A DNA stretch of 64,000 nucleotides from Pagrus major (Eukaryota > Chordata > Actinopteri > Spariformes > Sparidae). The DNA lies in the NCBI RefSeq assembly GCF_040436345.1, contig NC_133232.1, positions 28,707,315-28,771,314 on the forward strand. Direction: 5' to 3'. The notes below the pieces were generated by a model. It ran no database searches. It was not told the origin of the DNA and worked only from the letters and a program-made list of their open reading frames with translations. This document shows, piece by piece, positions 48,774-61,500 of this stretch (positions are counted from its first letter, which is position 1; each line of letters starts with the position of its first letter). Position numbers and translations under genes: made by a program.

Positions 48774-49260
48774 CAGTGATGGAAAGTACATCTACTCAAG
48801 AACTGTACTTAAGTAGAATTTTTTTGAGGTATTTGTACTTTAGTTGAGTATTTCCATTTTCTGCTACTTTACACTTTCACTCCACTATATTTTGGAGGCA
48901 AATATTGTACAGTTTACTCCACGACATTCATTTAATAACTTCAGTTACTACTTACTTTACAGATTACTGAATAGGAGCCAAATGAGAGCATTTTTAGATT
49001 AATTTATGTCATCGACAGTCAAATAAAAACACACTGATTCTGATAATCAATTAATTGACCCATAGTATACAGTATAGACATACATGTAAATATTTATAAT
49101 TTACTTTTACATGTACTTTTGGTACTTAAGTACATTTAAGATCAGATACTTTAAGACTTTTACTCAAGTACTATATGTATGGTTGACTTTCACGTCTTAT
49201 TTTAGCACAATATCTTTACTTTTACTCAAGTTTGACTTTTGGGTCCTTTTTACAACACTG
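48774..49260. mobile_element. hAT-like non-autonomous element (AAGTACA family), best copy
   Basis: Runs from CAGTGATGGAAAGTACATCT to TACAACACTG, with CAGTG/CACTG ends. The sequence ACTTAAGTA..TACTCAAG recurs through it. A truncated relative directly precedes it (48605-48730). Family membership is from memory of common teleost repeats. Confidence 0.65.
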
Positions 49261-49459
49261 CTGATTATTAGTTCCGCCACCGGTTGTTATGAATATTACC
49301 GTCACTGTATAACACACTGGTCCTAATTGTGTTTTTTTTATGGTTGACAACTTTAAAGAGAGATATCGATATTAAAAATAAAGAAAATATAACCAGGGAA
49401 CCGACGGTAGTGTGAAGAAAACAAAAAAAAGCTTTGGGGGACTTTTTTTAGCGACGCAA

Positions 49460-49583
49460 CACGGGCACTTCCGGTCCACATGTAAACGCTACAGCGTGAT
49501 TCACACGTAGATGATAAACTGCGTCTATAAACTGTAAAGGTTGAAGGAAAATAGCGTTGAAGCGGTGACATTTGGCTGTAAAC
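49460..49583 (+). promoter_or_regulatory. trmt112: trmt112 promoter and 5' UTR region
   Basis: CACTTCCGGT (ETS-type, about 49467-49476) lies about 110 bp before the start codon, preceded by GCGACGCAACACGGG. No TATA box. The start site is inferred to be close. Confidence 0.5.
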
Positions 49584-52500
49584 ATGAAGCTGCTCACACA
49601 CAACATGTTGACATCTCACGTGAAGGGCGTCACTAAAGGATACCCGCTGCTCATCAAGGTAAGCTAGCAGCGCGGCTAACTGCTAGCTAACACTACAAAC
49701 ACCCTGTAGCTCAGCGTCTCCTGCTGTGTGGCTCATTAAATGTCAGGAGAGAGAAACGTTTAGTTATCGAGTGTCTGTCAAGAGTTTTAAAGCTACGTTT
49801 TAACAGACATTAACTTTAAAATCTCGCTTGTACTGCTTCGTTGAACATGTGATAGATGTTTGTTTGGGAGGGAGGTTAGCAAGCTAGCAGCAGGAGAGGA
49901 ATCAGTGCTGAAATAAAAAATACATGTACAGTTAAAATGATTAATTTTACACCTGTAGCTTGATGACTTGACATGTATTTAATTTTCTCATGGTTTGCTA
50001 TTAGCCACACAAAATATATTTTGAATAAATATTACTTTAATATTGAACCTAACTACTCATCGGCCATTTAATTTGTCTGTGGTTCCCCACAATTCAGTGA
50101 GGGCTTGTTCACTTTAGTTTCTACTAAACATCCTAAAATTCAATAATTCACATTTTATACATGTGTAATATTGACACAGAACTGTGCCCGTCTGTAATAA
50201 AAACAAATCTTGTGTGGAAAATCCCTGTAAACTATCATGTGTTGCTTATGTTGGTAATAGGAGGGAACAAGTGGTAGCAGAAGTGATTTTGACCACAGCC
50301 ATGTTGGGAGTAAAGACTGCTGTTGTTAGATGAATGCACGCACTTATCTTTGTTTTCTTCGTGAAGGCAACCGAGGTGAAGATGAATGAGGTGGAGTTCA
50401 ACCCTCAGTTTGTCAGCCGGATGATCCCCAAACTGGAGTGGAGCGCTCTCGTCCAGGCTGCAGACGAGGTGAGGCAGACCAATACAGTTTTGGATCATTC
50501 CAGAGAGACATGGATTAAAGCTTATAACCTGTCACACATCTCAGTATAATCAAGTATATCGTTCGATGTGGAACAATTGATCAGTTTGGCGCTTCATCAG
50601 TGCTTTAAGGATTGTTCTCTGCGGTTGAAAGAGTCAGACAAAGCCTGTGATTTTGCAGACATTACCTCTTTTGAATCTGTAATAGCACAGAGGTTGGTCT
50701 TATTTTTTAATGTATATAAAGAACAAACAGAATGAAAATATTACTACTTAGTATTTTAATGAAAATGTCCTGCACCAGTCATGTTGTTATGTTTTTGTCT
50801 TGTTTTCCCCTCAGTTTTTTGCTTTGGCTTATTGTACTTGGATCAGCTACGATACATGTTTTATTATTTATTGGAAACGTTGGTGTACTTGTGTTTTTCT
50901 TTCTTAAATATGTTATTGTTTCTTCTTTCACCCAGTAACACCCATTTAAGAATTCACAGCTGCTCAGTTTAAACACTTGTTACTGTCTCTTTCCTCTCTG
51001 CAGTTGGGTCAACGGCAAGACCTGCCTGGTGAGCTGGTGCCAGATTATGAGAAAGACGAGGAGTTCCTGAAGAAAGTTCACAGACTGCTTTTAGAGGTAA
51101 AGAGTTTGTTTTCTGACTGTAATGGTACCTTTACAATCGTATGTAGTTTTTTTTTTGTAAAAAAACACATAAAACATTATTATAGGGCTGCAACTAACTT
51201 CTGTTTTCATCATCAATTAATCTGCTGTTGGTTTTGGATTTATTGATTAACATTTAACCCTCTAGACCCAAGAAGAATTGTCCTACTCAATTGAAAACAC
51301 GGCTGTATCTCTAAAACAGGAAGAAACTGACAATCACAAGTTGTTTTCATTGTAAGAAAAAAACAAAACACAAATTCCTCTTTAATATGATACCAAAATA
51401 TGTTGCATGTGTATGTTTTTAGACCAAGTTTGAATCAACACATACCAGAAAACACCAGACAAACAACAAATAGCACTAAAACTGTTGTAAATATCTTTGA
51501 TAACTGCATCTCAGTAGACCTAAAAGAAGAGAAAGTAACTTCAGGTCAGTGTTAGAATAAATATGTGATCCCCAGCATTTCTCTCTGTTTGCTTCATGAG
51601 TCAACATTCAGAGTCTGACAACAAAACAGATCCTTGACTGGATAACACTAGGCTTTCAAAACACACACTTCAACCCACATAGCAATGTTATAAGAACAAA
51701 CATCAGTGATGTGGTGGTAGGTAGTGTCTTTGGCAGCTTAAATGAGGACAAAATTACTGAAATTATACGTGGAAAGTCGCCAGGACCTGTTCAATTCTCC
51801 TTACCGACTCTTCAGCACACAGCGTCTGTCTGCAGCAGCGAGAGCCGGGCAGGTCCAGCTGTTGACTGATGGTGATTATGTGATGTGATTTCAAGCAACA
51901 GACTTAAACTCACAATGTCGTCATTGCTGTCCTCAGTGCACGGTGCGTCAGGATCGTTCTCACAGCACAATATTACGTCATCCATAAGATTATAAAGAGA
52001 CAGAATTTAGATTTGCAAGTGGCAAAAAAATCCTTACAAAAATCACAGATCACAACGTTACGATGTATATTTCCAGTTCCGGTTATTATTGACAACTTTA
52101 AGTATCTATTATACAAAGCTCAAGACTTTATTTTCCGTATTTTGATACGTGGGGATGAATTAAAAATGGCAGGTCCTCGCTGGCCTGTAGTGATGTATAG
52201 AATGGGTGCTGTGAGCTCTCGAGGGTTAAAATGTAAAAAAAAATCATGATAATTGTGGATTATGTCAGCACAGGCTTTGTCAGATATCTTTTTTTTTGTT
52301 CGACCACTGATCCAAAATCCAAAGATATTTAGTTTTACAATGATATAAAACAGCAAATCCTCCTTTTAAAGAAGCTGGAGAATATTTGGCATTTTTGCTT
52401 AAAAAAGACTTAAACCATTAATAGATTATCAAAATATGATTATTAAAATTGCTGCAGCTCTCGTTCTTTTATCCCTCATGGTGACACATTTGTTTTTGGG

Positions 52501-54121
52501 CCAATGTTCTTATAATTATTAGTTGTTTTGGCTCTTGAACTTTTAAAATTCAGTCAAAGCGACACATTCCCACAAGCCTGAAACCATCTTTAACAATGAA
52601 GAAATGAAAATGAAGAAGTGTTTTTGTATTAATCTGCCACGAACCACCTCTCGGTTCTTGACATCATTATCATGTGGTTCCCAGCTGTGTTTCCTATTCT
52701 TGTCTCACTTAACACAGTGAATCATTATGATAATTACGGGATATATTTGTAAAGAACACTTAAGTACACCTTTTGGTTAAAACTACAGCGTATTCACTCT
52801 CACACAGAAACATAGAAAGATACAGTACTGACTTCACATCCTGTTTCTATTGCTGGCAACAGCAATTAGCAGCAAAGCTTTCATGTGGTCGTTTCCTGCT
52901 CAGTGTCTCGTTTTTCATAACTGCAACATATCCTCTCAGAGATCTAACACAGGAACTAACAGGAACTAAAATACACTTGTTTTAGACTTTTTTTTTTTTT
53001 TTAGCCCCAATACATGCATGGGCAAAAATATGTTGACTCCCAAACATTACACACTCACACCAAATCCTCTGGCACTGATGCTGAATGTGCTGCTGTGACA
53101 GGCTGTTCTGGGCTTTCCACCAGATGTTGGAGCCATTTGCTTCCATTCAGCTACAAGTGCATTAGTGAAGTCGCAGTGATGTTGGTTTTGAATGCAGTCC
53201 TTCTGCATAATACATGAGCAAAACAGATTTATTGAATATCTTCTATCCTGCAGTCCCCTCTTCTCATTTCTCGGTTTATGCATCCTTGATTCCTTTCCTC
53301 GCCAAGGAAGAGACACGAGGAGAAAGGAGTCAAGGCATCAAACGGTTTGTTCAGTTATGAACAAGAATACAAAATGACCGGTCTTTCTTCGGAGCGTCAT
53401 TTTAAAGCAATGTCAGTTGAGTATGACGTGTGGCTTTACTTCTACTCAAGTATGACTGAGTCGTTTAGGTATGAGGATGTGTTGTGCAGACAATAAACTA
53501 AACAGGGTCACACGCTTAAAAAATCTGCTCCATGGCACTACCAGTGTCAGAAACTCCACAGGGTGCCTTTAACTTTATTTGGCCTGGTTTGGTTACGTAC
53601 TGTATAAAAACCCAGATAAACCTCTCCGCTAGATTCAGGCCATGGCCTCAAATTTCATGCAATGCTGGAAGGTGTTTATGATGAAATGGTCATCTTGGAA
53701 ACTGATTTATTATTAAGCTGTGTTTGCTGAGTCACATCTTTTTCTCATGACCCAGTAGTTAATGTTCCATGACCCTTTATTGGTCCACAGCCCAGGGTTT
53801 GGGAACCACAGGTCCAAAATATTCAACGCCGTCGCATTTAACATTTCCCTCAAAAGGAACCAAAGATGTCGAGGCCAAACCATTCAAACCAGCCCCAAAC
53901 CAAAAGTATGACAACAGTGGTGTCCATATACTTTTGGCCGTTTTGTGTATTTCACTCTATGATGACATCTGGTGGTGACCTCACACCTCCTGTCTGTTCT
54001 GGGTTTGTGTGCGTTGCAGGTGGAGGTGATCGAGGGCTGCCTGAAGTGTCCTGAATCAGGACGAGAGTTCCCGATCTCCAGAGGAATCCCCAACATGCTG
54101 CTGAACGAAGACGAGGCATAG
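49584..54121 (+). CDS. trmt112: Multifunctional methyltransferase subunit TRM112-like
   Basis: Small zinc-type partner that stabilises and activates several methyltransferases acting on tRNA, rRNA and translation factor eRF1 (in human: ALKBH8, TRMT11, BUD23, METTL5, N6AMT1). Exons: 49584-49658, 50367-50468, 51004-51096, 54020-54121, all phase 0; 123 residues, close to the human 125. The start [16 protein letters not shown], the middle [16 protein letters not shown] and the end [20 protein letters not shown] then [10 protein letters not shown] are family hallmarks. The CLKC pair is present, while the N-terminal zinc cysteines of yeast Trm112 are absent, as in vertebrates. The third intron is 2.9 kb, largely through transposon insertion. 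Confidence 0.97.
51258..52225. mobile_element. Non-autonomous piggyBac-type element, 968 bp, in trmt112 intron 3
   Basis: TTAA at 51254-51257 and TTAA at 52226-52229 flank ends CCCTCTAGA and TCTCGAGGG, inverted with one mismatch in nine. A TTAA duplication with CCC..GGG ends is diagnostic of piggyBac elements. No transposase-sized frame, so it was moved in trans. Confidence 0.75.
53521..53574. repeat. Dispersed repeat fragment
   Basis: CTGCTCCATGGCACTACCAG, then AAACTCCACAGGGTGCCTTT, closely matches 56248-56297. Confidence 0.6.
53872..53938. repeat. Tc1-like end fragment near trmt112 exon 4
   Basis: AACCAAAAGTATGACAAC and GTGTCCATATACTTTTGGCC form a small inverted pair typical of Tc1/mariner remnants in fish. 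Confidence 0.4.
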
Positions 54122-54400
54122 ACGGCACCGAACACGACCTCCCCCTGAACCGTCACTCAGATGGGATTGTGGGTGTAGGAGAGAGAGAGAAGAGAGAGGC
54201 TGGACTCTGGTTTAAAGTTGGTGCCAGGAGAAAACTGGCCACGCTGTTTGGTTGATTGTAGTTATGACATTAAAGCGGCTGCTGATGGAGGAAAAAGATT
54301 TGAAGAATAACAGATGGAAATGTTCCCCAAGAGCAACCCCCAGTGGTTTTATCTGTATTTATTTTTGTATCTGTTTGGGTTCTTTCTTTTTGCGTTTTTC

Positions 54401-54406
54401 AATAAA
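54401..54406 (+). terminator. trmt112: trmt112 polyadenylation signal
   Basis: AATAAA 280 nt after the stop codon. Confidence 0.75.
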
Positions 54407-55610
54407 ACTGTCCCGATTTCCATGACAGCCAAAACTCTTTTAGGTTTTTGTGGAAAATATGGATTCATTTTTATTACAGACATGCTAAAATACAACCCCC
54501 GAGGCTCCACGAGTGAGAGGCAGGCTCTGAACCCCATCTCGCCCTCTCTCAGGGTTTAACAAAGTGCTGAGGGCCAGATGACGTGGCAGTGGCTTGTCTA
54601 TATTTGGCTTTGAGGAAAAGAGGCAGAAAAAAGGAGGCAGGCTAGAAGTTGTTTTTGAGGAAGTATTTTTTTTTTATGCCACACATTACAGCACACACAC
54701 ACAGACACACACACTACACCCCACCTGAGATTGCACATACCCCACAGTGTAATCTCAAAGAAAAAGTTGAGGTCCACATAGACAAATTATGTTTCCATTC
54801 ACTTCTGGCTGTCTAAGACGGTGCAGCAGCAGTCAAGTTGGAACAGGAGGCTGTTTGTTCGCAGGCGGTGTTATCATTTTTAGAAACTTTGCCAGGACAG
54901 ACGATGATGGAGGAGGAGGAGGAGGAGGTGGGTTTGCCCTGACCAGAAGCCTCGAGGCTGCCTGAGTCTCTCCTACCTTTCCCTTCTACTTACAGCAATT
55001 ACAGGCCTACACCCGCAACTATAATAACGGTATAATGGGATGGCAGCAGAGCAGCAATAAAAGCCACCCCTGACAGATTAACAGTCCTCTCCAAGTCCTG
55101 AGCTGTAATTAACAATGAGACCAGAGAGGAACAGAGAGGAAAGAAAAGGGCCTCGATTGAAAGCTCGAAAAGATAAACATAAAGCAGGACGGGCTCTGGG
55201 GTGATTTAATTAAATTAGGAAAAGCCTTCAGATATCAGCATGGATGAGGCTTAAACTGAAAATGACACCGAGATCCCGACTAAAGCTGCATTTTGAAATT
55301 GCTGGGAGGAACTAAAACGTCCAGTTTCTTCATCTTCCATTTTGTCCTTTTAATATTTAAAGATTAAATTTGACATTCTGGGAAATTTGCCTCCTGGCTT
55401 TTTGCCGCAGATTGTTGCCACTCTCATCTGCTGGCTTAGCCTCGCTTAAGGCTGGAAAAAGGGAGAGACGGATAGTCTAGCTCCATCTAAATGCACCAAA
55501 AGCCACCTGACAGCACCTCTGAGGCTCAGTGATTAACATGTTTTACCTCATTTGTTTAGTTTGTAATAAAACAGAAGAGTAAAACAGATGATTCACAGTG
55601 CCAGACTAAA

Positions 55611-56049
55611 GGTTGCAGCGGTATACCGTGGTATGAAAACTGACTGTTAGCGTACCATGTACATTTCCCTATCTACGGTTCACACACACCTTAAGATCGA
55701 CAGGTGCGTAGGAGAAGACCGAAGGCCAACAAAATCAGGAAAAAGACTCCCGCACACTGTCCACACACTGACAGTGACTTTTTGGTACTTAGACCTTCAT
55801 CAGGTTATCATCGGTACTGAAATGACCCTATTAGTGTTACTGGAAATGCATATTTCAAGTTCATATCAAGTTTCATGTCTATCAGGACATTATTTTGTGA
55901 AATTATAATAAAACTGTTGTTCAACCAACAAAGCCCTTCTTTTATTAGCCCATCAGATAATAATGAGAAGAGGAGTTGTGTAACTCTGTATACCTTGAAA
56001 TCTTAGTGATGGTTACTGCACCGTCAGCAATCTCATCCCCGTTGCAACC
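55611..56049 (+). mobile_element. Inverted-repeat element, copy A
   Basis: The ends GGTTGCAGCGG and CCGTTGCAACC are inverted, 10 of 11 matching. The internal stretch 55857-55918 is the reverse complement of part of copy B at 59714-60046. Confidence 0.65.
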
Positions 56050-56247
56050 CTCGCCAGACTGTTTCTTGGCTGGGACCAGTTACTTCCTGCAATGTTTACA
56101 TTCTTGTTTGCCAGCTTACGCTTTTCTTCTTCACTGCCTTTGATGCTTCCAACTGTTGTCCAACAGAAGCGTGAAAGCATTGTGAGAAAAGCGTCCTGCG
56201 TCGCCTATATACAAGCAAAACATAATGATGAACCACACATTGAAATA

Positions 56248-56297
56248 ATTGCTCCACAGCGCTACTAGTGGTCAAAAACTCCACAGGGCACCTTTAA
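56248..56297. repeat. Dispersed repeat fragment
   Basis: Matches 53521-53574, sharing AAACTCCACAGGG and CCTTTAA. Confidence 0.6.
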
Positions 56298-56719
56298 ACA
56301 GCAGTTTGTTTTATTGACACTGGTACCCCTTTTCCACTGGTCGAAAATCCCACTTAAACCCGCTAAGATCAGGCTTTTGATCTAAGCTTAAGACCCAGGC
56401 GGACACGCTAAATTCTGACGTATTTCCGGCTGTGCGAAGTGATGATGCATAAATAAAGATACTGTAGTAAAATGTACAAACCGGTGATCAACGTAACGTC
56501 ATCACTGGCCCCCATCCTGCCTACTGCTTGCTTGTGTTTACTTTAACTGGTATTGATCCCTGTTTCCGGAGCATTCAGTGACGTACAACGTGACGCTTCA
56601 GATGAAAATCACCGCTGCCTGCGGGAAGTGGGAATGGGGTCAGTAGATGAGCTTTTTACAAACCTGTGTAGACCTGCTAATTTTAGTGGCAAAGCGTCAT
56701 TGTTTGATTTCTTTTGGGA

Positions 56720-56822
56720 TTAAAGGTCCCATTTGTAAGAAAGTTGATTTTTGAGTCTCATTTCCAACTCGTCAAATTATGGCACTTTAGGATTGTAGGT
56801 TTCTTACAAATTGGACCTTTAA
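56720..56822. mobile_element. 103-bp MITE with 23-bp inverted ends
   Basis: TTAAAGGTCCCATTTGTAAG at the left and CTTACAAATTGGACCTTTAA at the right are reverse complements with one mismatch. Both ends begin TTAA, which may be the target site. Confidence 0.8.
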
Positions 56823-57195
56823 ACAAATGAAATATAGCAAGTTAATTAGTGAGCGTCACCTTTGGACAGAGCCTGGCTGGTTTCCCCTTGTTCCCGGTGT
56901 TGATGCTAAGTTAAGCTTGTGGCGGCACGGATGGGAAAATGCCCGAGAACAAGTCCCGATAACACAATAAATATAATGAAGTAATTGTATAATTACGAGG
57001 AATCCAACGTCTCACAAATATGTCTCCAATAATAATGAAAAATGCCTCTTCAGGAACCAGCTGCGATCAATCATCTGATCTAAGCATATGTCCCAAAAAT
57101 GTGGAACTGCTCCTTTAAGGTTGACATGGCCTCAGAAATGTTTACCTGCAGAGAGATGGTGCTGAAGCATTTTTGTGGAGAGAAGAAATTGCAAA

Positions 57196-57236
57196 GTGTG
57201 TGTGTGTGTGTGTGTGCGCGAGAGAGAGAGAGAGAG
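57196..57236. repeat. (GT)n-(GA)n compound microsatellite
   Basis: GT run, a short GCGC, then a GA run. Confidence 0.95.
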
Positions 57237-57293
57237 GAAGATGGCTCCTGCCTACATAATCACACACTCGCTTCACTTTGGTGGCAGCCCGCC

Positions 57294-57316
57294 CCACCAC
57301 CACCACCACCACCACC
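57294..57316. repeat. (CAC)n microsatellite
   Basis: About seven CAC units. Confidence 0.9.
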
Positions 57317-57508
57317 TCTCTCACATCCAGTCCCTCCCTCCGCCACCTCCTCCTGTCTGGGGCTCTGTGCTGCTCTCACAGAGGATCTGCAGAATAATGG
57401 AGGCACATCATGCAGCAGGTCTCAGTGTTTTCAGTCCAGCTCACATCAGACTGGAGCTCATGTAAACCGAGGATCTGTGATTTACTGTAAAGTTTCCTGT
57501 CTTTTCTA

Positions 57509-57535
57509 TTTTTTTTTTTTTTTTTTTTTTTTTTT
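57509..57535. repeat. Poly(T) run
   Basis: About 27 consecutive T. Confidence 0.95.
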
Positions 57536-58053
57536 AGATTCACAGCACAAGGACTTGCTTTCATATATTTTTCTGCGTCACGTCTTTTAATGTCGTCTGA
57601 CTTTTTCCGTGTTTTGATGTTTATATGAGGGGGATTAACAGGCCCACCATGGCTTTTCCAACATAAATCAACAGCTTTTTCCTACGTTTTTACTGCAGGC
57701 TGCTTTCTGTTTACCTATAACAGGGAATGGGAGGATCTCACTGGGTATATTTTTTTTTTTAAAGCTGTAACTTGATTTTCTGGAAGCGGGTATGGGCCGT
57801 GTTTTTGCTCCACAGATGGGTCTTTCGGAGGTGAAGTCAGAGGAACCATGCTGCTGCAGATGAAGTGAGCAGCTCAGGTTTATTTGTGTGGAGGATTTTG
57901 CGACATGGGCTGAGCTCCTGTGAGGACTCTTTTCTCCTGCAAGCTGTTGAATTATCCGAGGATGGACGACGGGAAACAGAAACGGATAAAACTCCAACCT
58001 ATCGGCCAGACTGTTATGTAATATCTTCACCTTTTCATGCTGAAAGCGCGCAC

Positions 58054-58079
58054 CGGCACGGCACGGCACGGCACGGCAC
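58054..58079. repeat. Pentanucleotide (CGGCA)5 repeat
   Basis: Five consecutive CGGCA units in the region upstream of the TGF-beta start codon. Confidence 0.9.
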
Positions 58080-58205
58080 AACAACGGAGCCTTTGAGCGC
58101 ACCGGGTTGGAATTAAGGCGTGAGCCAATTTTCCAATCACTAAATTTGAGGTTTTTTGAGTGGAGTTTGGCGTGTAGACACAGATTGTCAAATACTGCTT
58201 TTTTT

Positions 58206-58215
58206 CTATAAATAG
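58206..58215 (+). promoter_or_regulatory. Possible TATA box of the TGF-beta gene
   Basis: CTATAAATAG is a strong TATA match 385 bp before the start codon. Transcription would begin near 58240, giving a 5' UTR of about 350 nt. The true start may lie elsewhere. Confidence 0.35.
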
Positions 58216-58590
58216 ACAGAAAGATATACATTTAATAAGTTAAATTTAGACTGTAAAGACTAAATGACAGTGCGTCTTAATGTGTCTGGTGCAGGCGCAT
58301 GTATGAACAATGTTACATAATTGCTTTAGAAGAATAAAAGTAAAGTCAGCAGATGTGGTTTTCCTTTTCCACAGAAAGTGGTTTGACCAAAATAGCCTGT
58401 TAGAACTGGATATTGGGATTTTTTGGCTTTTTTATTGTATTTAAGCAGGTTTTGGAGACAGTTGAACCCTCAGATTTACACTTTTACGCACGCATTTCTT
58501 CATGCGTGTTTCTGAGCCTCTGCTTTAGTTCCAGTCCACCTCAGTGATCTTATAGTTTCAGCTGATTTGGGAGTATCTCTGCGCCGGACG

Positions 58591-61500
58591 ATGTGGCTCC
58601 CCCGCCTGGCGCTTCTGCTGCTGCTGCTCCGGTCCTCCGGTGTGCTGCTGGTGGAGGGCATCAACACGTGTCAGTCCATCAACCTGGACCGGCAGAAGTC
58701 CCGGCGCATCGAGGCGGTCCGCGGCCAGATCCTCAGCAAGCTCCGCATCCGCAGCCCGCCGGACGAGGACGACGACCCGCCGGCCGGTTCGGTGCCGCCG
58801 GAGGTCATGCTGCTCTACAACAGCACGCGGGAGCTGCTGAAGGAGCGCGCGCGTCTCGCCGAGTCCGCGTGCGAGCGCGAGAGCAGCGAGGAGGATTATT
58901 ACGCCAAAGAGGTGCAGAGGATCGACATGCTGCCGCCGCGCACACACACCAGTGAGTACAGCCGGGGTCGTGTAGGCAGGAGGGTCCAGAGGTCACACTC
59001 GAGTGGAAGTAAAGATATCTGTCAAATTATTAGTTTGGTGAAAGAGGAATGCACCCATACACAGAGTACCTGAGTAAAAGTCTTAAAGTATCTGATATTA
59101 AATGTAATTAAGTATCAAAAGTGTAAGATAGTTATAGATGTACATGTACACTACTCTAAATCCAGATATTCACAGAATAAACAATCAAGTGAAACACTAA
59201 AATATCCCAAACTAATTCTGAGTTGTGTCTGTAAAGCTGATTATCAGATCTGATATTCATCATTTCCCAATCAGTGTTTTCTTTCCATCTGATTGCCAGA
59301 AAAGTAATTTAAAAATATTTTTCTTTGATGCAGTATACAGTCTGCAAAGTCACTAGTAACTTAAGTTATCGAATGAATGTAGTGGAGTAAAAAGTACAAC
59401 ATTTGCCTCCAAAGTCGTCGAATAAATGTTTGAGTTACATTTCATCGCTGGATGTCTGACAGGTTCTCAGTGTGTGGTCCGGGGTCCTCAGGGGGACTGT
59501 AGATGGAAAGAAATTTCCATTTTACATAATATGATTGCTCCCAACTTTTTTTGGTTTGACACCCCGTTCAAATACAGAAATCAGCAGTCAGAGCCAACTT
59601 AACAAAGTATAAATAAGCAAAAAGCTCTTTTAGTGGTAAAAATCCTGCATTCAAATTGTTTCTCAGGTAATATATATCATGTATTTATTAATAAGCAGCA
59701 CTTCTGCTCCGGGTGGTTGTAGCATTGCAACAGGTATGAGACTTTCACAGTACGGTGACAAACTCATAAAATATCAGTTTCACGGTGTCACGGTATTACA
59801 CAGTTACTATAGTAATAATAATCAGTTACAATGACTGTTAACATAATGAAAACAGAAGGTTTATTATAATTTCACAAAATATTATGTCCTGACAGACATG
59901 AAACTCGATATAAAACTTAAAATATGATTTTTTAATAACACTAATATGGTACAATTTAATACTATAGATAAGCAAATGTATATTTTATGATAAACTTCAA
60001 TTTTTATTCCACTGTATACCTTGAATACAGTATCACTGCAACCCTCGTAGGTACTCAGTCTGCTTTATATACAGCAGTAAGGTAGTTCAGTCTGTAGCAA
60101 AGCACCATGTTTCATAAAGTCAATAAGTGTTTTTGTGTGTTGTATGTAAACGTTTCTGGAAGGTGACTAATAAATGGAGAAAAAGTACAATATTTATTTA
60201 ACAGTTGAGGTATAAAGTTTCACAAAATGGAAACTCGAAACTACTATTTAATTAGAATTATTAATTTTGGTTGAAGTACATATGTTTCAGCATCGAACTG
60301 CTACTTTCTAAAGATTAAAACCCAGTGTTACTGCTTGGAGCTACTGCTGCCAGTCTCCACTCCCTATTAAACACAAGTTTGGGCAAAGGCAGAGGTGGAG
60401 AAAGTCGAGTTTCAACAGCTTCTTCAGATGAGCCCTTGAGCAAGGCAGTCGATTCTCCGATTCGTTCAGAGCAGCTCAGTGGTGATAAACAGCCAGCTGT
60501 GGTTGGTCTCAGGCAGCTCTCACACAAAGAAACTAAAGTTGATAGACTTTATTTAGGAGATTTTTAGATTAATGGCGCTGGTTACTACGTGGTGCATAAT
60601 TACACAACTGTCTAGCTGGGAGGTGATGTTTCATACATATATTAAACATAAGACCAGACACATTTACTCACTGAACTCGAACCTATAATTTAGTTTCGAG
60701 ACACTCATCAGCAGTAATTATGTCCGAGACAATGCATCACAGCGCTGTTTTAACCAGCAGTATAAATACAACATCGTCAAAGTCTGCGTGAGATGTTGTC
60801 GGATCATTAGTCATCTTTTACGTGTTTCTTCATCCAGATGCGGTTCAGCCAGCTGCCCCTGACCCCCACTACAGAGTCGTCCACTTTGACGTCAGCGGAG
60901 TGGACCTGACCAACAGCACGCTGGTCAAGGCTGAGTTCAGGATCTTCAGAGCTCCCAACCCGCAGGCCCGGGCCTCGGAGCAGAGAGTGGAGATCTATCA
61001 GGTAAAGGGCAGCACGACGACTCAAAGATCACTGTGACTGCAGCAGAACCACCAAACTAGCATGTAACCACCAGTATCAGTAAGAGGCGGTCCGTCTTTT
61101 TAACCGTTTACATCCAAATAAATGCATTTATTCCCCCAGATTATGATCAAGTCACTTCCAGCCCCCTTTTTCCCATTTTATCATGAAAAGAAGCAGACCC
61201 AGGAGTTTTTTCTCGTCGTGCATCACAGAATATCTTGAAAAATAATGTATATATATGTAAGGAGTGAACAGGAATACCATCTAGATTTGTTTCAGTATAG
61301 ATTTCTTCTTTCAGGTTTTTGGGCATCAGGCCAACACGACAATCATGACTTCAAATCTGCACCAACTGAAGTATATTTATGTTTTGGCATGAAGGAGACA
61401 TTTCACACATCTTACAGAAAATCATCGCCTGAGGAAACTGAGTTAATGAAGCAAGATGAAGTCATTAACTTCCACACTGTCTCGTCTTTCTGTGTGTTGT

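Larger units (their letters stand above)
54407..58200. other. Intergenic, repeat-rich, between trmt112 and the TGF-beta gene
   Basis: No supported coding exon. It holds CA and GGA runs (about 54691-54715 and 54910-54928) and several repeats listed separately. Open frames here are short or built on simple repeats. Confidence 0.6.

Noticed and set aside
52013-52249. 78-residue frame in the piggyBac-type element
   Set aside because: Too short and unlike the piggyBac transposase I know; element treated as non-autonomous.
57099-57590. 163-residue plus-strand frame
   Set aside because: Built largely from GT, GA, CAC and poly(T) simple repeats (strings of Val/Cys, Arg/Glu, Pro, Phe).
57668-58231. 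187-residue open frame on the minus strand upstream of the TGF-beta gene
   Set aside because: No recognisable domain, overlaps a pentanucleotide repeat and the likely promoter/5' UTR, and has no splice or promoter context of its own.
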